A stretch of 64,000 nt of DNA from Pseudochrobactrum asaccharolyticum (GTDB taxonomy: Bacteria; Pseudomonadota; Alphaproteobacteria; Rhizobiales; Rhizobiaceae): positions 130,633 through 194,632 of the forward strand of contig NZ_QNRH01000005.1 in NCBI RefSeq assembly GCF_003314995.1. The letters are read 5' to 3'. A program made the position numbers and the translations under genes. Of this stretch, positions 1 to 9,129 are shown piece by piece; position 1 is the first letter of the stretch, and every line of letters starts with the position of its first letter. The notes under the pieces are model-generated. The model saw only the letters and a list, made by a program, of their open reading frames with translations, made no database searches and had not been told where the DNA came from.

Positions 1-2444
1 CGCTCGTCGGTCGCCACATATTCGGTGCGCATGAATTTACCTTTGCCGCGCACGAAATGATCAATATGCATCACCGGCGTGCCGAGCGGTGCTTTGGCAT
101 TACATGGCCACTGCACGGAACCTTCACGTTCCAGCAATTCATAGGACACATTGGCAAATGTCGGCGTGGTCATGGCAATTTCGTCCATGATCTGCGACGG
201 ATGCGTATAGTTCCAGTTCAGCCCCATCGCACGGGCAAGGTTCTGCGTCACCTCCCAGTCGGCATAGCCGTTGGTTGGTGTCATGACCTTGCGCACGCGG
301 TTGATACGACGTTCCGCATTGGTGAATGTACCGTCCTTTTCAAGGAAGGTCGAACCCGGCAGGAAAACATGGGCGAAATTGGCAGTCTCATTGAGGAACA
401 GGTCCTGCACCACCACACATTCCATAGCCTCCAGACCGGCAGCCACATGGCGGGTATCCGGATCGGACTGCAGAATATCCTCACCCTGAATATAGATACC
501 CTTGAAGGTGCCTTCCACCGCCGCATCCAGCATATTCGGAATACGCAGACCCGGCTCATCCTGCAGGATCACACCCCAGATATTTTCATAAATCTCGCGG
601 GTTGCAGGATCGGAAATATGACGATAGCCCGGCAGTTCATGCGGGAATGAGCCCATATCACAGGAGCCCTGCACGTTGTTCTGACCGCGCAGCGGGTTCA
701 CACCCACGCCCTTGCGGCCGATATTACCGGTGACCATAGCAAGATTAGCAATCGCCATCACGGTGGTGGAACCCTGACTATGCTCGGTTACACCAAGGCC
801 ATAATAGATTGCACCATTGCCGCCTGTTGCAAACAGACGGGCTGCGCCGCGCACTTCTTGCGCCGGAACACCGGTCAGCAGTTCCACAGCCTCTGGGCTA
901 TATTGCGGCTGGGAGACGAATTCCACCCAATCACGAAACTCTTCATTCTCGCAACGCTCGCGGATGAAAGCATCATCCTGCAGGCCTTCCGTCACAATCA
1001 CATGCGCCAGCGCGGTCATGATTGCCACGTTTGTGCCCGGACGCAGTGCCAGATGATGTGCTGCCTCAATATGCGGTGAGCGCACCAGATCAATACGGCG
1101 CGGATCAATCACAATCAGCTTGGCACCTTGGCGCAAACGCTTACGCAGGCGCGAACCAAATACCGGATGGCCGTCGGTCGGATTGGCACCGATTACCATC
1201 ACCACATCGGTATGTTCAACACTGTCAAAATCCTGCGTCCCCGCAGAGGTACCGAAAGTCTGGTTCAGACCATAGCCGGTCGGCGAGTGACAAACACGCG
1301 CACAGGTATCGACATTGTTATTGCCGAAACCGGCACGGATCAGTTTCTGCACAAGGAAGGTTTCTTCATTGGTGCAGCGTGACGAGGTAATACCACCGAT
1401 GGAATTGCGCCCGTACTGGGTCTGCAAGCGTTTAAATTCGCTCGCCACACGACCATAGGCTTCTTCCCATGACACTTCGCGCCACGGATCGGTGATCTTT
1501 TCGCGGATCATCGGCTTGAGAATACGGTCTTTGTGATGGGCGTAACCATAAGCAAAGCGGCCTTTAACGCAGGAATGACCACGATTGGCCTTACCGTCTT
1601 TATACGGCACCATACGCACCAGTTCTTCGCCACGCATTTCCGCTTTGAAAGAACAACCGACACCGCAATAAGCACAGGTCGTGACTTTGGAATGTTCCGG
1701 CTGACCGATTTCGATCACCGATTTTTCTGTCAGCGTTGCTGTCGGGCAAGCCTGCACACAGGCACCACAGGACACACATTCCGAACCTAAGAAGCTCTCA
1801 TGCATACCCGGTGAGACGCGGGAATTAAAACCACGCCCTTCAATAGTCAGCGCAAAAGTACCCTGCACTTCCTCACAGGCACGCACGCAGCGTGAGCAGA
1901 CAATACATTTGGAAGGATCATAGGTGAAATACGGATTGCTCTCGTCTTTCGGCATCCATTTTGCATTCAGCGCACCGTCGTTGCGGCCTTGTTTGAACAC
2001 GTGGTTCGCACCGTCCTGACCGTAGCGCACATCACGCAGACCTACAGCTCCGGCCATGTCCTGCAATTCGCAGTCGCCATTGGCGGCACAAGTCAGACAA
2101 TCCAGCGGGTGATCGGAGATATAAAGCTCCATCACGCCTTTGCGCAAAGACTTCAGGCGACCGGTTTGGGTATGAACCACCTGACCTTCCATCACCGGTG
2201 TGGTGCAGGAAGACGGCGTACCGTTACGCCCTTCAATTTCTACGAGACACAGACGGCAGGAACCGAATGCATCCACCATATCGGTGGCGCAAAGCTTCGG
2301 AATGGCAATACCGGCTTCCATAGAAGCCCGCATGATCGAGGTGCCTTCCGGCACGGTCACCTGATTGCCGTCGATGGTCAGGGTCACCATTTTGTCCGAG
2401 CGTGAAGCAGGTGTGCCGTAATCGATTTCTTTAATTAAGCTCAT
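1..2444 (-). CDS. fdsA: NAD-dependent formate dehydrogenase, alpha (catalytic) subunit, 3' end cut by window
   Basis: Catalytic molybdopterin subunit that oxidises formate to CO2 and passes electrons through Fe-S clusters to FdsB. I read 814 residues from the ATG at 2444. The C-terminus lies beyond base 1; family members run to roughly 920-960 residues. Visible cofactor sites in order: [2Fe-2S] C52/C63/C66/C80; His-Cys cluster H112/C116/C119/C125; two ferredoxin-type [4Fe-4S] sites, C180-C190 and C223-C233; the molybdopterin-proximal [4Fe-4S] C257/C260/C264/C292; and the active-site motif ARVCHSP with C385 as the metal ligand. It is therefore the cysteine form, not the selenocysteine form. 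It starts 12 bases after fdsB and is the last visible gene of the operon. fdsC and fdsD accessory genes would lie to the left, out of view. The identity is secure; the end is not seen. Confidence 0.95.
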   Translation of the reverse strand, partial: MSLIKEIDYGTPASRSDKMVTLTIDGNQVTVPEGTSIMRASMEAGIAIPKLCATDMVDAFGSCRLCLVEIEGRNGTPSSCTTPVMEGQVVHTQTGRLKSLRKGVMELYISDHPLDCLTCAANGDCELQDMAGAVGLRDVRYGQDGANHVFKQGRNDGALNAKWMPKDESNPYFTYDPSKCIVCSRCVRACEEVQGTFALTIEGRGFNSRVSPGMHESFLGSECVSCGACVQACPTATLTEKSVIEIGQPEHSKVTTCAYCGVGCSFKAEMRGEELVRMVPYKDGKANRGHSCVKGRFAYGYAHHKDRILKPMIREKITDPWREVSWEEAYGRVASEFKRLQTQYGRNSIGGITSSRCTNEETFLVQKLIRAGFGNNNVDTCARVCHSPTGYGLNQTFGTSAGTQDFDSVEHTDVVMVIGANPTDGHPVFGSRLRKRLRQGAKLIVIDPRRIDLVRSPHIEAAHHLALRPGTNVAIMTALAHVIVTEGLQDDAFIRERCENEEFRDWVEFVSQPQYSPEAVELLTGVPAQEVRGAARLFATGGNGAIYYGLGVTEHSQGSTTVMAIANLAMVTGNIGRKGVGVNPLRGQNNVQGSCDMGSFPHELPGYRHISDPATREIYENIWGVILQDEPGLRIPNMLDAAVEGTFKGIYIQGEDILQSDPDTRHVAAGLEAMECVVVQDLFLNETANFAHVFLPGSTFLEKDGTFTNAERRINRVRKVMTPTNGYADWEVTQNLARAMGLNWNYTHPSQIMDEIAMTTPTFANVSYELLEREGSVQWPCNAKAPLGTPVMHIDHFVRGKGKFMRTEYVATDE

Positions 2445-2456
2445 CTTCTGTCACTC

Positions 2457-4025
2457 CTATTCCGCTGCCTGCACGAAAGTCTGGCTTTCAGGGCGCGGAC
2501 GAAAATCCTCTTCAAAATGCGTCAGGGCACTCATCACCGGATAAGGGGCAAAGCCGCCAAGCGCACAAAGGGAACCGAACTTCATGGTCTGGCAAAGATC
2601 TGTCAGAACCTCGATCTGCGTATCGGTTTCTACACCGGCTGCAATTCTGTCGATCACTTCGACACCGCGTGTCGAGCCGATACGGCATGGAGTGCATTTC
2701 CCGCAGGATTCAATGGCACAGAATTCCATCGCGAACCGCGCCTGTTTCAGCATGTCTGCCCGATCATCAAAAACCACCAGACCAGCATGACCGATCAGAC
2801 CGTCTTTGGCCGCAAAGGCTTCATAATCAAACGGCGTATCGAACAATGCGCGCGGGAAATAAGCACCCAATGGCCCGCCAACCTGAACCGCCTTAACCGG
2901 ACGACCACTTGCGGTACCGCCGCCGATATCATCGACAATCTCGCCCAGCGTCAGACCGAAAGCGGTTTCAAACAACCCGCCATATTTAACATTACCGGCA
3001 ATCTGCAACGGAATTGTACCACGGGAACGTCCCATACCAAAATCACGGTAATAGGCAGCGCCCTTGTCCATAATCACCGGAACAGAGGCCAGTGAAATCA
3101 CGTTATTGATCACGGTCGGTTTGCCGAACAAGCCTTTATGGGCAGGCAATGGCGGCTTGGCACGCACCAGTCCGCGCTTACCTTCAAGGCTTTCCAGCAA
3201 CGCGGTTTCTTCACCGCAGACATAGGCACCGGCACCGGTGCGCACTTCCATATCAAAGGCGAAACGCGAGCCAAGCACCGAGGCACCGAGAACGCCAGCT
3301 TTGCGGGCAATCTCGACAGCCTGTTCCATCATCGCAATCGCATGCGGATATTCCGAGCGCGTATAGAGATAGCCTTTGGTGGCACCCACTGCGATACCGG
3401 CAATCGCCATCCCTTCGATGAGAACGAAAGGGTCACCTTCCATAATCATACGGTCGGCAAAAGTACCGCTGTCCCCCTCATCCGCATTACAGACAATATA
3501 TTTACGCGGGCTCTGGGTATCGTGAACCGTTTTCCATTTGATACCGGTCGGGAAACCGGCACCACCACGACCACGCAAGCCGGAATCCGTGACCTGAGCC
3601 ACGATATCCGCAGGCTGCATCGCAACTGCATTTTGCAGGCCTTTCAGCCCATCATGAGCGCGGTAATCATCCAGCGACAAAGGATCGGTCACGCCGCAAC
3701 GGGCAAAAGTCAGACGGGTTTGCTTTTTGAAAAACGGGATTTCTTCTGTCAGCCCCAGCGATAGCGGGTGTTCTTTGCCCTTAAGCAGGCCGCTGTCAAA
3801 CAGCGAGGCCACATCAGCCACATCCACAGGACCATAGGCCATACGGCCTTTGTCGGTTGCCACTTCAACCAGCGGTTCCAGCCAGACCATACCGCGGGAG
3901 CCATTGCGCACCAGCTTGATATCCAGACCGCGCTTGACGGCTTCACCGGCAATCGCATTGGCAACCTGATCGGCACCAAGCGCCAGAGCGGCAGCATCAC
4001 AAGGCACATAAATTGTTACACTCAT
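2457..4025 (-). CDS. fdsB: NAD-dependent formate dehydrogenase, beta (NADH-forming) subunit
   Basis: 522-residue NuoF-like subunit that takes electrons from FdsA and reduces NAD+ through FMN. An N-terminal thioredoxin-like region of about 120 residues is followed by the FMN/NAD core, with the glycine-rich GLRGRGGAGFPTG segment and the CNADEGDSGTF motif. Near the C-terminus is the [4Fe-4S] site ESCGKCTPCRIGS plus the distal cysteine in FGSLCALGG. Its ATG overlaps the fdsG stop by four bases (4022-4025), which implies translational coupling in fdsG-fdsB-fdsA. Length and architecture match the soluble molybdenum formate dehydrogenases of Rhodobacter and Cupriavidus type. The related NuoF is shorter at its N-terminus and would sit in a nuo cluster. 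Confidence 0.95.
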   Translation of the reverse strand: MSVTIYVPCDAAALALGADQVANAIAGEAVKRGLDIKLVRNGSRGMVWLEPLVEVATDKGRMAYGPVDVADVASLFDSGLLKGKEHPLSLGLTEEIPFFKKQTRLTFARCGVTDPLSLDDYRAHDGLKGLQNAVAMQPADIVAQVTDSGLRGRGGAGFPTGIKWKTVHDTQSPRKYIVCNADEGDSGTFADRMIMEGDPFVLIEGMAIAGIAVGATKGYLYTRSEYPHAIAMMEQAVEIARKAGVLGASVLGSRFAFDMEVRTGAGAYVCGEETALLESLEGKRGLVRAKPPLPAHKGLFGKPTVINNVISLASVPVIMDKGAAYYRDFGMGRSRGTIPLQIAGNVKYGGLFETAFGLTLGEIVDDIGGGTASGRPVKAVQVGGPLGAYFPRALFDTPFDYEAFAAKDGLIGHAGLVVFDDRADMLKQARFAMEFCAIESCGKCTPCRIGSTRGVEVIDRIAAGVETDTQIEVLTDLCQTMKFGSLCALGGFAPYPVMSALTHFEEDFRPRPESQTFVQAAE

Positions 4026-4570
4026 GCCCGTGCCTCCGCGATCATTTGTTCTGCCTTGCCTTCATTCAGACGACCGATCAGCCGGTCACCCACTTGCGCC
4101 GCAGGCGCACAGGCACACAGACCAAGACAATAAACCGCCTCAAGTGTGATTTTACCGTCGCCGGTTGTTTCACCCCAGCCGATACCGAGCAGCTTTTGCA
4201 CCGCCTCTGCCACGCGGTCGCCGTCCATAGACTGGCAAGCCTCAGCGCGACACAACCGGATCACATGGCGACCGGCAGGCGATGCGCGAAAATCGTGATA
4301 AAAAGTCATAACGCCATGCACTTCCGCGCGCGAAAGGTTCAGCGTCTCGGCAATCAGTGTCAGCGTTTCCGCCGGTACATAACCAAACTCTTCCTGTATG
4401 GCATGCAAAACAGGAAGCAACGGGCCTTCGACAGCCTTATACTCATTGATAATCTCTATCGTCCGCGCAGCAATGTCATTATTGACTGAACGCTTCTGAG
4501 GACTGCCTGTATTTCTCGTATAAACTGAATTCGAGCCTGACATACCGTCAAAGTCTCCCGCAATAGTCAT
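4022..4570 (-). CDS. fdsG: NAD-dependent formate dehydrogenase, gamma subunit
   Basis: 182-residue NuoE-like subunit with a helical N-terminal half and a thioredoxin-fold [2Fe-2S] domain. The cluster cysteines are visible as C107/C112 (CRAEAC) and C148/C152 (CLGLC). It is the first gene of the formate dehydrogenase operon and overlaps fdsB by four bases. The ATG at 4570 has GGGGAA about eight bases upstream. A second ATG at 4543 (residue 10) with GGGAG upstream is a possible alternative start, so the first nine residues are uncertain. The LysR gene lies just upstream in the same direction with 84 bases between. Confidence 0.93.
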   Translation of the reverse strand: MTIAGDFDGMSGSNSVYTRNTGSPQKRSVNNDIAARTIEIINEYKAVEGPLLPVLHAIQEEFGYVPAETLTLIAETLNLSRAEVHGVMTFYHDFRASPAGRHVIRLCRAEACQSMDGDRVAEAVQKLLGIGWGETTGDGKITLEAVYCLGLCACAPAAQVGDRLIGRLNEGKAEQMIAEARA

Positions 4571-4654
4571 GTTTTCTGTTCCCCACCTTAGAACAGATCA
4601 AAGCTATAGCTCGAATTCAATAGGGCAATCCCGTCGATCAATAGAAAAAATCTA

Positions 4655-5554
4655 TCAAGATAGCGGCATCATAATACGGGACAGAGCACGTGCTTCATGC
4701 AAAAGCGCAGCGATCAGCGGCGTATGCGGTTCACGCTGCGCAGCAATCAGTCCGACACTATGGCTGGCCTGCGGTTCAACAATCGGAATTGAACGGATCG
4801 GCTCGCTAAAGCCCAGAATTTGGGAAAGATTCAATGGCATAATGCTTGCCCACTTACCCGTTCGGATATGGGAGAACAGCACAATCATCGAATTAGACTC
4901 CAATGTCGGCTGCACAGTTATACCCGCTTGCGCCAGATGCTGATTAATAATGCGACGGTTCTGCATATCGCTTGTCAGCAGGCATAGCGGCAGGCCACCC
5001 ACTTCTGCCCATGTGACACTTTCACGCTCCGAAAACCGGCTCCCGACCGATGTAATCAACTGATAGCTCTCACGATAGATCGGCACCGCGGTAACTTTGC
5101 CAAGCGGCTCATTGTCCAGATAGCTGATTCCGGCATCAATATCGAAATTCTCGAGTGCCGCCAGCACTTCAACAGAAGTGCGGGAAATGACAGTAAAAGT
5201 CACATCCGGATGTTTTTCACGAAAAGGCGTTGTCAATTGTGAGACCATCGCCAGTGCAGTAGGAATTGCCGCAATACGGATATGCCCGCCAAGACCGAAA
5301 CGTGCCGCCCGCATCTCTTCTTTCATCGTGCGTGCATCGCCGACAATGCGCCGCGCCCATTCCAAAACACGCTGGCCTTCCGGTGTCAGCCCCTGAAAGC
5401 GCGAACCGCGCTGTACCAGCATAACTCCCAGCATATCTTCAAGCTGACGAATACCGGCAGATAATGTCGGCTGGGTAATACCGCAATCTTCTGCTGCTTT
5501 GCCAAAGTGCTTTTCCCGTGCAAGCGCAATGAAATATTCCAGCTTGTCGATCAT
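4655..5554 (-). CDS. LysR-family regulator, probable regulator of the fds operon
   Basis: 299-residue LysR-type transcription factor. A winged helix-turn-helix spans residues 1-60 (MIDKLEYFIALAREKHFGKA, then the recognition helix GITQPTLSAGIRQLE), followed by a periplasmic-binding-like effector domain from about residue 90. I chose the ATG at 5554 because GGGGAA stands five to six bases upstream and LysR proteins usually start right before this helix. An upstream in-frame start at 5590 adds 12 unrelated residues. It is encoded directly upstream of fdsG in the same direction, so it probably controls formate dehydrogenase expression; that is inferred from position only. The effector is unknown. 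Confidence 0.85.
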   Translation of the reverse strand: MIDKLEYFIALAREKHFGKAAEDCGITQPTLSAGIRQLEDMLGVMLVQRGSRFQGLTPEGQRVLEWARRIVGDARTMKEEMRAARFGLGGHIRIAAIPTALAMVSQLTTPFREKHPDVTFTVISRTSVEVLAALENFDIDAGISYLDNEPLGKVTAVPIYRESYQLITSVGSRFSERESVTWAEVGGLPLCLLTSDMQNRRIINQHLAQAGITVQPTLESNSMIVLFSHIRTGKWASIMPLNLSQILGFSEPIRSIPIVEPQASHSVGLIAAQREPHTPLIAALLHEARALSRIMMPLS

Positions 5555-5654
5555 AGTGTTCCCCGTTATTTTCTGCTCTGTTATATGCAAGATTATAAGG
5601 ACGACACAATCTGCCGTCTGAGATTATGCCTGACAAGACAGGCGGAGACAGCTT

Positions 5655-7775
5655 TTGGCCGATACCCAGCCCCGCAAAAAACCGCACCCGCACAAAAAGC
5701 TCATGATCCTGAGCGGCACCGCGATTGCCTTGGCTGTCACATGGGCCAGTCTCGAAATTCTCGACAAGGCTTTTCCGCCGCCACTGGAGGTTGTCCGCCA
5801 GACATCCAAAGAAGTGATGGATCGCGATGGTAATCTGTTGCGCGCCTTTGCTATTCCGTCCGGTCATTGGCGGCTTGCCACCACCCATAAAGATGTCGAT
5901 CCGCAATTCATCGAAATGCTGATTGCCTATGAGGATCAGCGGTTCCGCGACCATGCCGGCATTGATCCGCGCGCTATGGGGCGTGCGGCGGTACAACTTG
6001 CCAGTCACGGGCGCATTATCTCCGGCGGCTCCACTCTGTCGATGCAGGTCGCCCGCCTGATTGAACCGCGCACAGAGCGCTCTTTTTTCGCCAAGTTCCG
6101 CCAGATGCTGCGCGCTGTGCAAATTGAACGGCGTTTGTCAAAAGAAGAAATTCTCGATGCCTATTTGACGCTTGCGCCTTTTGGTGGCAATCTTGAAGGG
6201 ATCCGTGCTGCGAGCCTCGCCTATTTCGGCAAAGAACCGCGCAGGCTCACGACCTCGGAAGCAGCCCTGCTGATTGCCCTGCCGCAATTGCCGGAGCGCC
6301 GTCGCCCCGACCGCTACCCTGATAATGCGCGTGCCGCCCGTGATCGGGTGCTCAACCGCTTAGCCGTTGTCTCGCTGATCGGTAATGATGAGGCAGACCG
6401 CGCCGCACATCTGGCCATACCAAAACGCCGCTTGGCCATGCCCGCCCTTGCGCCGCATGTCAGCGAAACCGCTTTACGCAAAGATAGCCAAGCCAATGTG
6501 CATCATGTGACGCTCAAGCGCTCTGTGCAGCAGGCGCTGGAAACTGTGGCAATGGATTCCGCCAAGCGCCTTGGGCCTAAAATCTCCGTCGCCATGGTGA
6601 TGGCCGATGCGATCACCGGTGATATTATTGGCGAAGTCGGCTCTTCGGATTATTTTGACTCCAGCCGCTCCGGCTGGATTGATATGACCAATGTTCAGCG
6701 CTCACCGGGCTCGGCACTCAAACCTTTTATCTTCGGTTTGGCTTTCGAAGACGGTCTGGTAATGCAGGAAACCATTATTGAAGACCGGCCAACCAATTTC
6801 TCCGGCTATCGCCCGCGCAATTTTGATATGAGCTATCAGGGCGATGTGACAGTGCGTGAGGCACTGCAACTCTCGCTTAATGTGCCATCTGTCCGTCTGC
6901 TCGACAGTGTCGGTGCAACACGTCTGATGGTGCGGATGCGCCGTGCAGAGGTCAAAACCACATTGCCACCGGGTGAAACGCCGGGGCTGGCCATTGGCCT
7001 TGGCGGGCTTGGCATCAGTCTTAAAGATCTGGTGCAGCTTTACACCGGCCTGTCCAATCGCGGCAAAGCCTCTATCATTTCCAATGGCGTCGACGACCGT
7101 ACCAAAGACGGCACCAATACCATTACCGCAGAGCCGCTGCTGCAACCCGCTGCCGCATGGCAGGTTGCCGATGTGCTGGCAGGCGTCAAACCACCGCTTG
7201 GCTCGATGCAGCGCGGCCTCGCCTACAAAACCGGTACCAGCTATGGCTATCGCGATGCATGGTCGGTTGGTTTTGATGGACGTTATGTGCTGGGTGTCTG
7301 GGTCGGGCGTGCCGACAATGGCGCGGTTCCGGGTTTGAGCGGCTATGGCTCGGCGGCGCCGATCCTGTTTGAAGCTTTTTCCAAATCCGGTGTCGGTTTT
7401 ACACCGCTCAGCCCCGCCCCCGTCGGCACCATGCGGCTGCGGCAGTCCGAGTTGCCCGTATCCCTGCGCCGCTTCACACCATATCTCGCACCGCTTGTCA
7501 GTGCATCGGTACGGGAATCCCCGCCGCAAATCCTGTTTCCACCGGAAGGTGCACGGGTTGAACTCTCCAACCAGCCTGACGGCAGCACCGCACCGCTGGC
7601 TTTGAAGATGCAGGGCGGCCGCGCACCGTTTATCTGGCTTGCCAATGGCAAACCGCTGGATAAAGCCTCACGCAAGCGTTCCGGCCTCTGGCAACCGGAT
7701 GGTGCCGGCTATTCCACATTGACTGTGATTGATGCCGTTGGTCGTGCCGCCAGTGTGCGCGTATTCATCGATTAA
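5655..7775 (+). CDS. pbpC: Bifunctional penicillin-binding protein 1C
   Basis: 706-residue class A penicillin-binding protein that polymerises and cross-links peptidoglycan in the periplasm. One signal-anchor segment lies at about residues 17-33. The GT51 glycosyltransferase has the catalytic EDQRF (E93) and GGSTLSMQVAR motifs. The transpeptidase has S353 in SALK, an SLN motif in LSLNVPS, and KTGTS at K525. A C-terminal BiPBP_C-type beta domain covers roughly residues 610-706, which marks the PBP1C subtype. The start is TTG at 5655 with GGAG seven bases upstream; an internal ATG at 5703 would delete most of the cytoplasmic tail. It is transcribed away from the LysR gene. A strong terminator follows at 7801. 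Confidence 0.9.
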   Translation: MADTQPRKKPHPHKKLMILSGTAIALAVTWASLEILDKAFPPPLEVVRQTSKEVMDRDGNLLRAFAIPSGHWRLATTHKDVDPQFIEMLIAYEDQRFRDHAGIDPRAMGRAAVQLASHGRIISGGSTLSMQVARLIEPRTERSFFAKFRQMLRAVQIERRLSKEEILDAYLTLAPFGGNLEGIRAASLAYFGKEPRRLTTSEAALLIALPQLPERRRPDRYPDNARAARDRVLNRLAVVSLIGNDEADRAAHLAIPKRRLAMPALAPHVSETALRKDSQANVHHVTLKRSVQQALETVAMDSAKRLGPKISVAMVMADAITGDIIGEVGSSDYFDSSRSGWIDMTNVQRSPGSALKPFIFGLAFEDGLVMQETIIEDRPTNFSGYRPRNFDMSYQGDVTVREALQLSLNVPSVRLLDSVGATRLMVRMRRAEVKTTLPPGETPGLAIGLGGLGISLKDLVQLYTGLSNRGKASIISNGVDDRTKDGTNTITAEPLLQPAAAWQVADVLAGVKPPLGSMQRGLAYKTGTSYGYRDAWSVGFDGRYVLGVWVGRADNGAVPGLSGYGSAAPILFEAFSKSGVGFTPLSPAPVGTMRLRQSELPVSLRRFTPYLAPLVSASVRESPPQILFPPEGARVELSNQPDGSTAPLALKMQGGRAPFIWLANGKPLDKASRKRSGLWQPDGAGYSTLTVIDAVGRAASVRVFID

Positions 7776-7800
7776 AACCAAACTCGCATCCGCCTCTCAT

Positions 7801-7836
7801 AACGCCCGCCATACACCACGCATAGCGGGCGTTTTT
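7801..7836 (+). terminator. Rho-independent terminator after pbpC
   Basis: Inverted repeat AACGCCCGC (7801-7809) / GCGGGCGTT (7825-7833) followed by GTTTTTG, 25 bases after the pbpC stop. Confidence 0.8.
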
Positions 7837-8139
7837 GTGCTGTTTTGAGCCATAAAAACCGATTCCGCACCTCTGCCACTTATTACGAAACGCACAATGC
7901 TAAATATAAACATATATTTATCTGCGATAGTTTTATTCGTAAATATCAAAAATTAAGCAAAAATATTCTAAAATTATCTTTTTCGTAGTCGAAACTTCCT
8001 TGTTATCAGACACCATTCTGTGAAGAATATGACCACACAATCCGCCTGCCTCCGTTTGAGAGCAAACAGGTGAGAGATTGGTGAGGCAAAACAGTGAAGC
8101 GAAGGATCGCTTCCTGACGAATTTATAAGGAAAACAGCA
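7837..8139 (+). promoter_or_regulatory. AT-rich upstream region and structured leader of metQ
   Basis: 303 non-coding bases before metQ. 7870-7985 is strongly AT-rich and probably holds the promoter, though I could not assign boxes with confidence. 8045-8113 can fold into two hairpins. One has a closing helix GCCTC (8048-8052) / GAGGC (8083-8087) around an inner GTTTG/CAAAC stem (8054-8067). The other is a perfect 7-bp hairpin GAAGCGA/TCGCTTC (8096-8113). The metQ ribosome binding site AAGG at about 8127 lies outside both. A methionine or SAM riboswitch would make sense here, but I do not recognise the conserved core of SAM-I or SAM-II, so the leader is unclassified. Confidence 0.4.
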
Positions 8140-8991
8140 ATGTCGTTGTTAGATATCGCCCGCGTCAAAACTTTAATTTCGCGCCGCACCGGCATGAAAA
8201 TGATGCTGCTTTCCGCTGTTGCTATGAGCGTTGCATTTGCTGCACCTTTGTCAGTTCAGGCTGCTGATCAGTCGATCAAAGTCGGCATTATGGGCGGCGA
8301 AGATGAAGACATCTGGAAAGTTGCAATCGAACAGGCCGCAAAAGAAGGTCTCAAAATCGAAACTGTAATTTTCAATGACTACACCCAGCCGAATGAAGCG
8401 CTGGAGCGTAAAGAAATTGATGCCAACGCGTTTCAGCATGAGCCTTACCTGAATGAGCAGATCAAACAGCAAGGCTATAAGCTTTCTGTTGCCGGTTATA
8501 CTGCCCTTTTCCCGATCGGCATCTATTCCCGTAAAGTTGAGAAGCTGGAAGATCTGAAAGACGGCGCTATTGTCGGCGTACCGAATGACCCTACCAATGA
8601 AGGCCGCGCCTTGCGTGTTCTCGAGAGCAAAGGTCTGATCAAGCTCAATCCGGATGCAGGTATTCTTGCAACCCCGATTGATATTGTTGAAAACCCGAAA
8701 AAGCTTGAAATCAAAGAACTGGATGCCGGTGTTGTCGGTCTTTCCATCGATGATCTCGATGCAGCTGTCGTCAACAACAACTGGGCAGCGAAATCCGGTC
8801 TGGATCCTGTGAAGGATGCCATCGGCTGGGAAGCTAAGGAAAACAATCCTTACCGTAACTTCATTGCGATCCGCACTGAAGACAAGGATGCAGCTTGGGT
8901 CAAGCCACTGATCGCAGCTTTCCAGAATGAGCCGGTGAAGGCAGAACTCGACCGCGCTTATAAAGGCACAGGTATTCCTGCCTGGGAATAA
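8140..8991 (+). CDS. metQ: D/L-methionine ABC transporter substrate-binding protein
   Basis: 283-residue NlpA/MetQ-family periplasmic binding protein that captures methionine for MetNI. A long cationic N-region is followed by a signal-peptide core (MMLLSAVAMSVAFAAP) and a likely cleavage after VQA near residue 41. There is no lipobox cysteine, so unlike E. coli MetQ it looks like a soluble periplasmic protein. The mature domain carries family hallmarks such as ANAFQHEPYLNE and VPNDPTNEGRAL. ATG 8140 is preceded by AAGGA. A strong terminator separates metQ from metN-metI downstream, so the binding protein may be made in excess of the membrane complex. Confidence 0.93.
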   Translation: MSLLDIARVKTLISRRTGMKMMLLSAVAMSVAFAAPLSVQAADQSIKVGIMGGEDEDIWKVAIEQAAKEGLKIETVIFNDYTQPNEALERKEIDANAFQHEPYLNEQIKQQGYKLSVAGYTALFPIGIYSRKVEKLEDLKDGAIVGVPNDPTNEGRALRVLESKGLIKLNPDAGILATPIDIVENPKKLEIKELDAGVVGLSIDDLDAAVVNNNWAAKSGLDPVKDAIGWEAKENNPYRNFIAIRTEDKDAAWVKPLIAAFQNEPVKAELDRAYKGTGIPAWE

Positions 8992-9024
8992 GAGCTGTTT
9001 TATCACGCTTAAACCGCGCATAGT

Positions 9025-9052
9025 AACGGTCCGGATTTATCCGGACCGTTTT
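9025..9052 (+). terminator. Terminator between metQ and metN
   Basis: Perfect inverted repeat AACGGTCCGGAT / ATCCGGACCGTT (9025-9050) with a TT loop, followed by T residues. It lies 33 bases after the metQ stop and 78 bases before the metN GTG. Confidence 0.8.
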
Positions 9053-9129
9053 GCACTCTGAGTATTGTCCTTTTTTGCACTTTGCTCCGATCATATTGCC
9101 TCAATTTAAAGAAAGAGCTCGAGGATAAA

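Noticed and set aside
1281-1310. Selenocysteine codon in the formate dehydrogenase active site
   Set aside because: The active-site codon reads TGT (Cys385), not TGA; likewise the Rdx-family protein at 57673 has two cysteines.
57-2405. Several plus-strand open frames in the first 2.4 kb
   Set aside because: They are shadows of fdsA, whose minus-strand frame is continuous with all cofactor motifs.
8045-8113. SAM riboswitch (SAM-I or SAM-II) before metQ
   Set aside because: I looked for the conserved core segments of both classes and did not find them; only generic hairpins remain, so it is listed as an unclassified leader.
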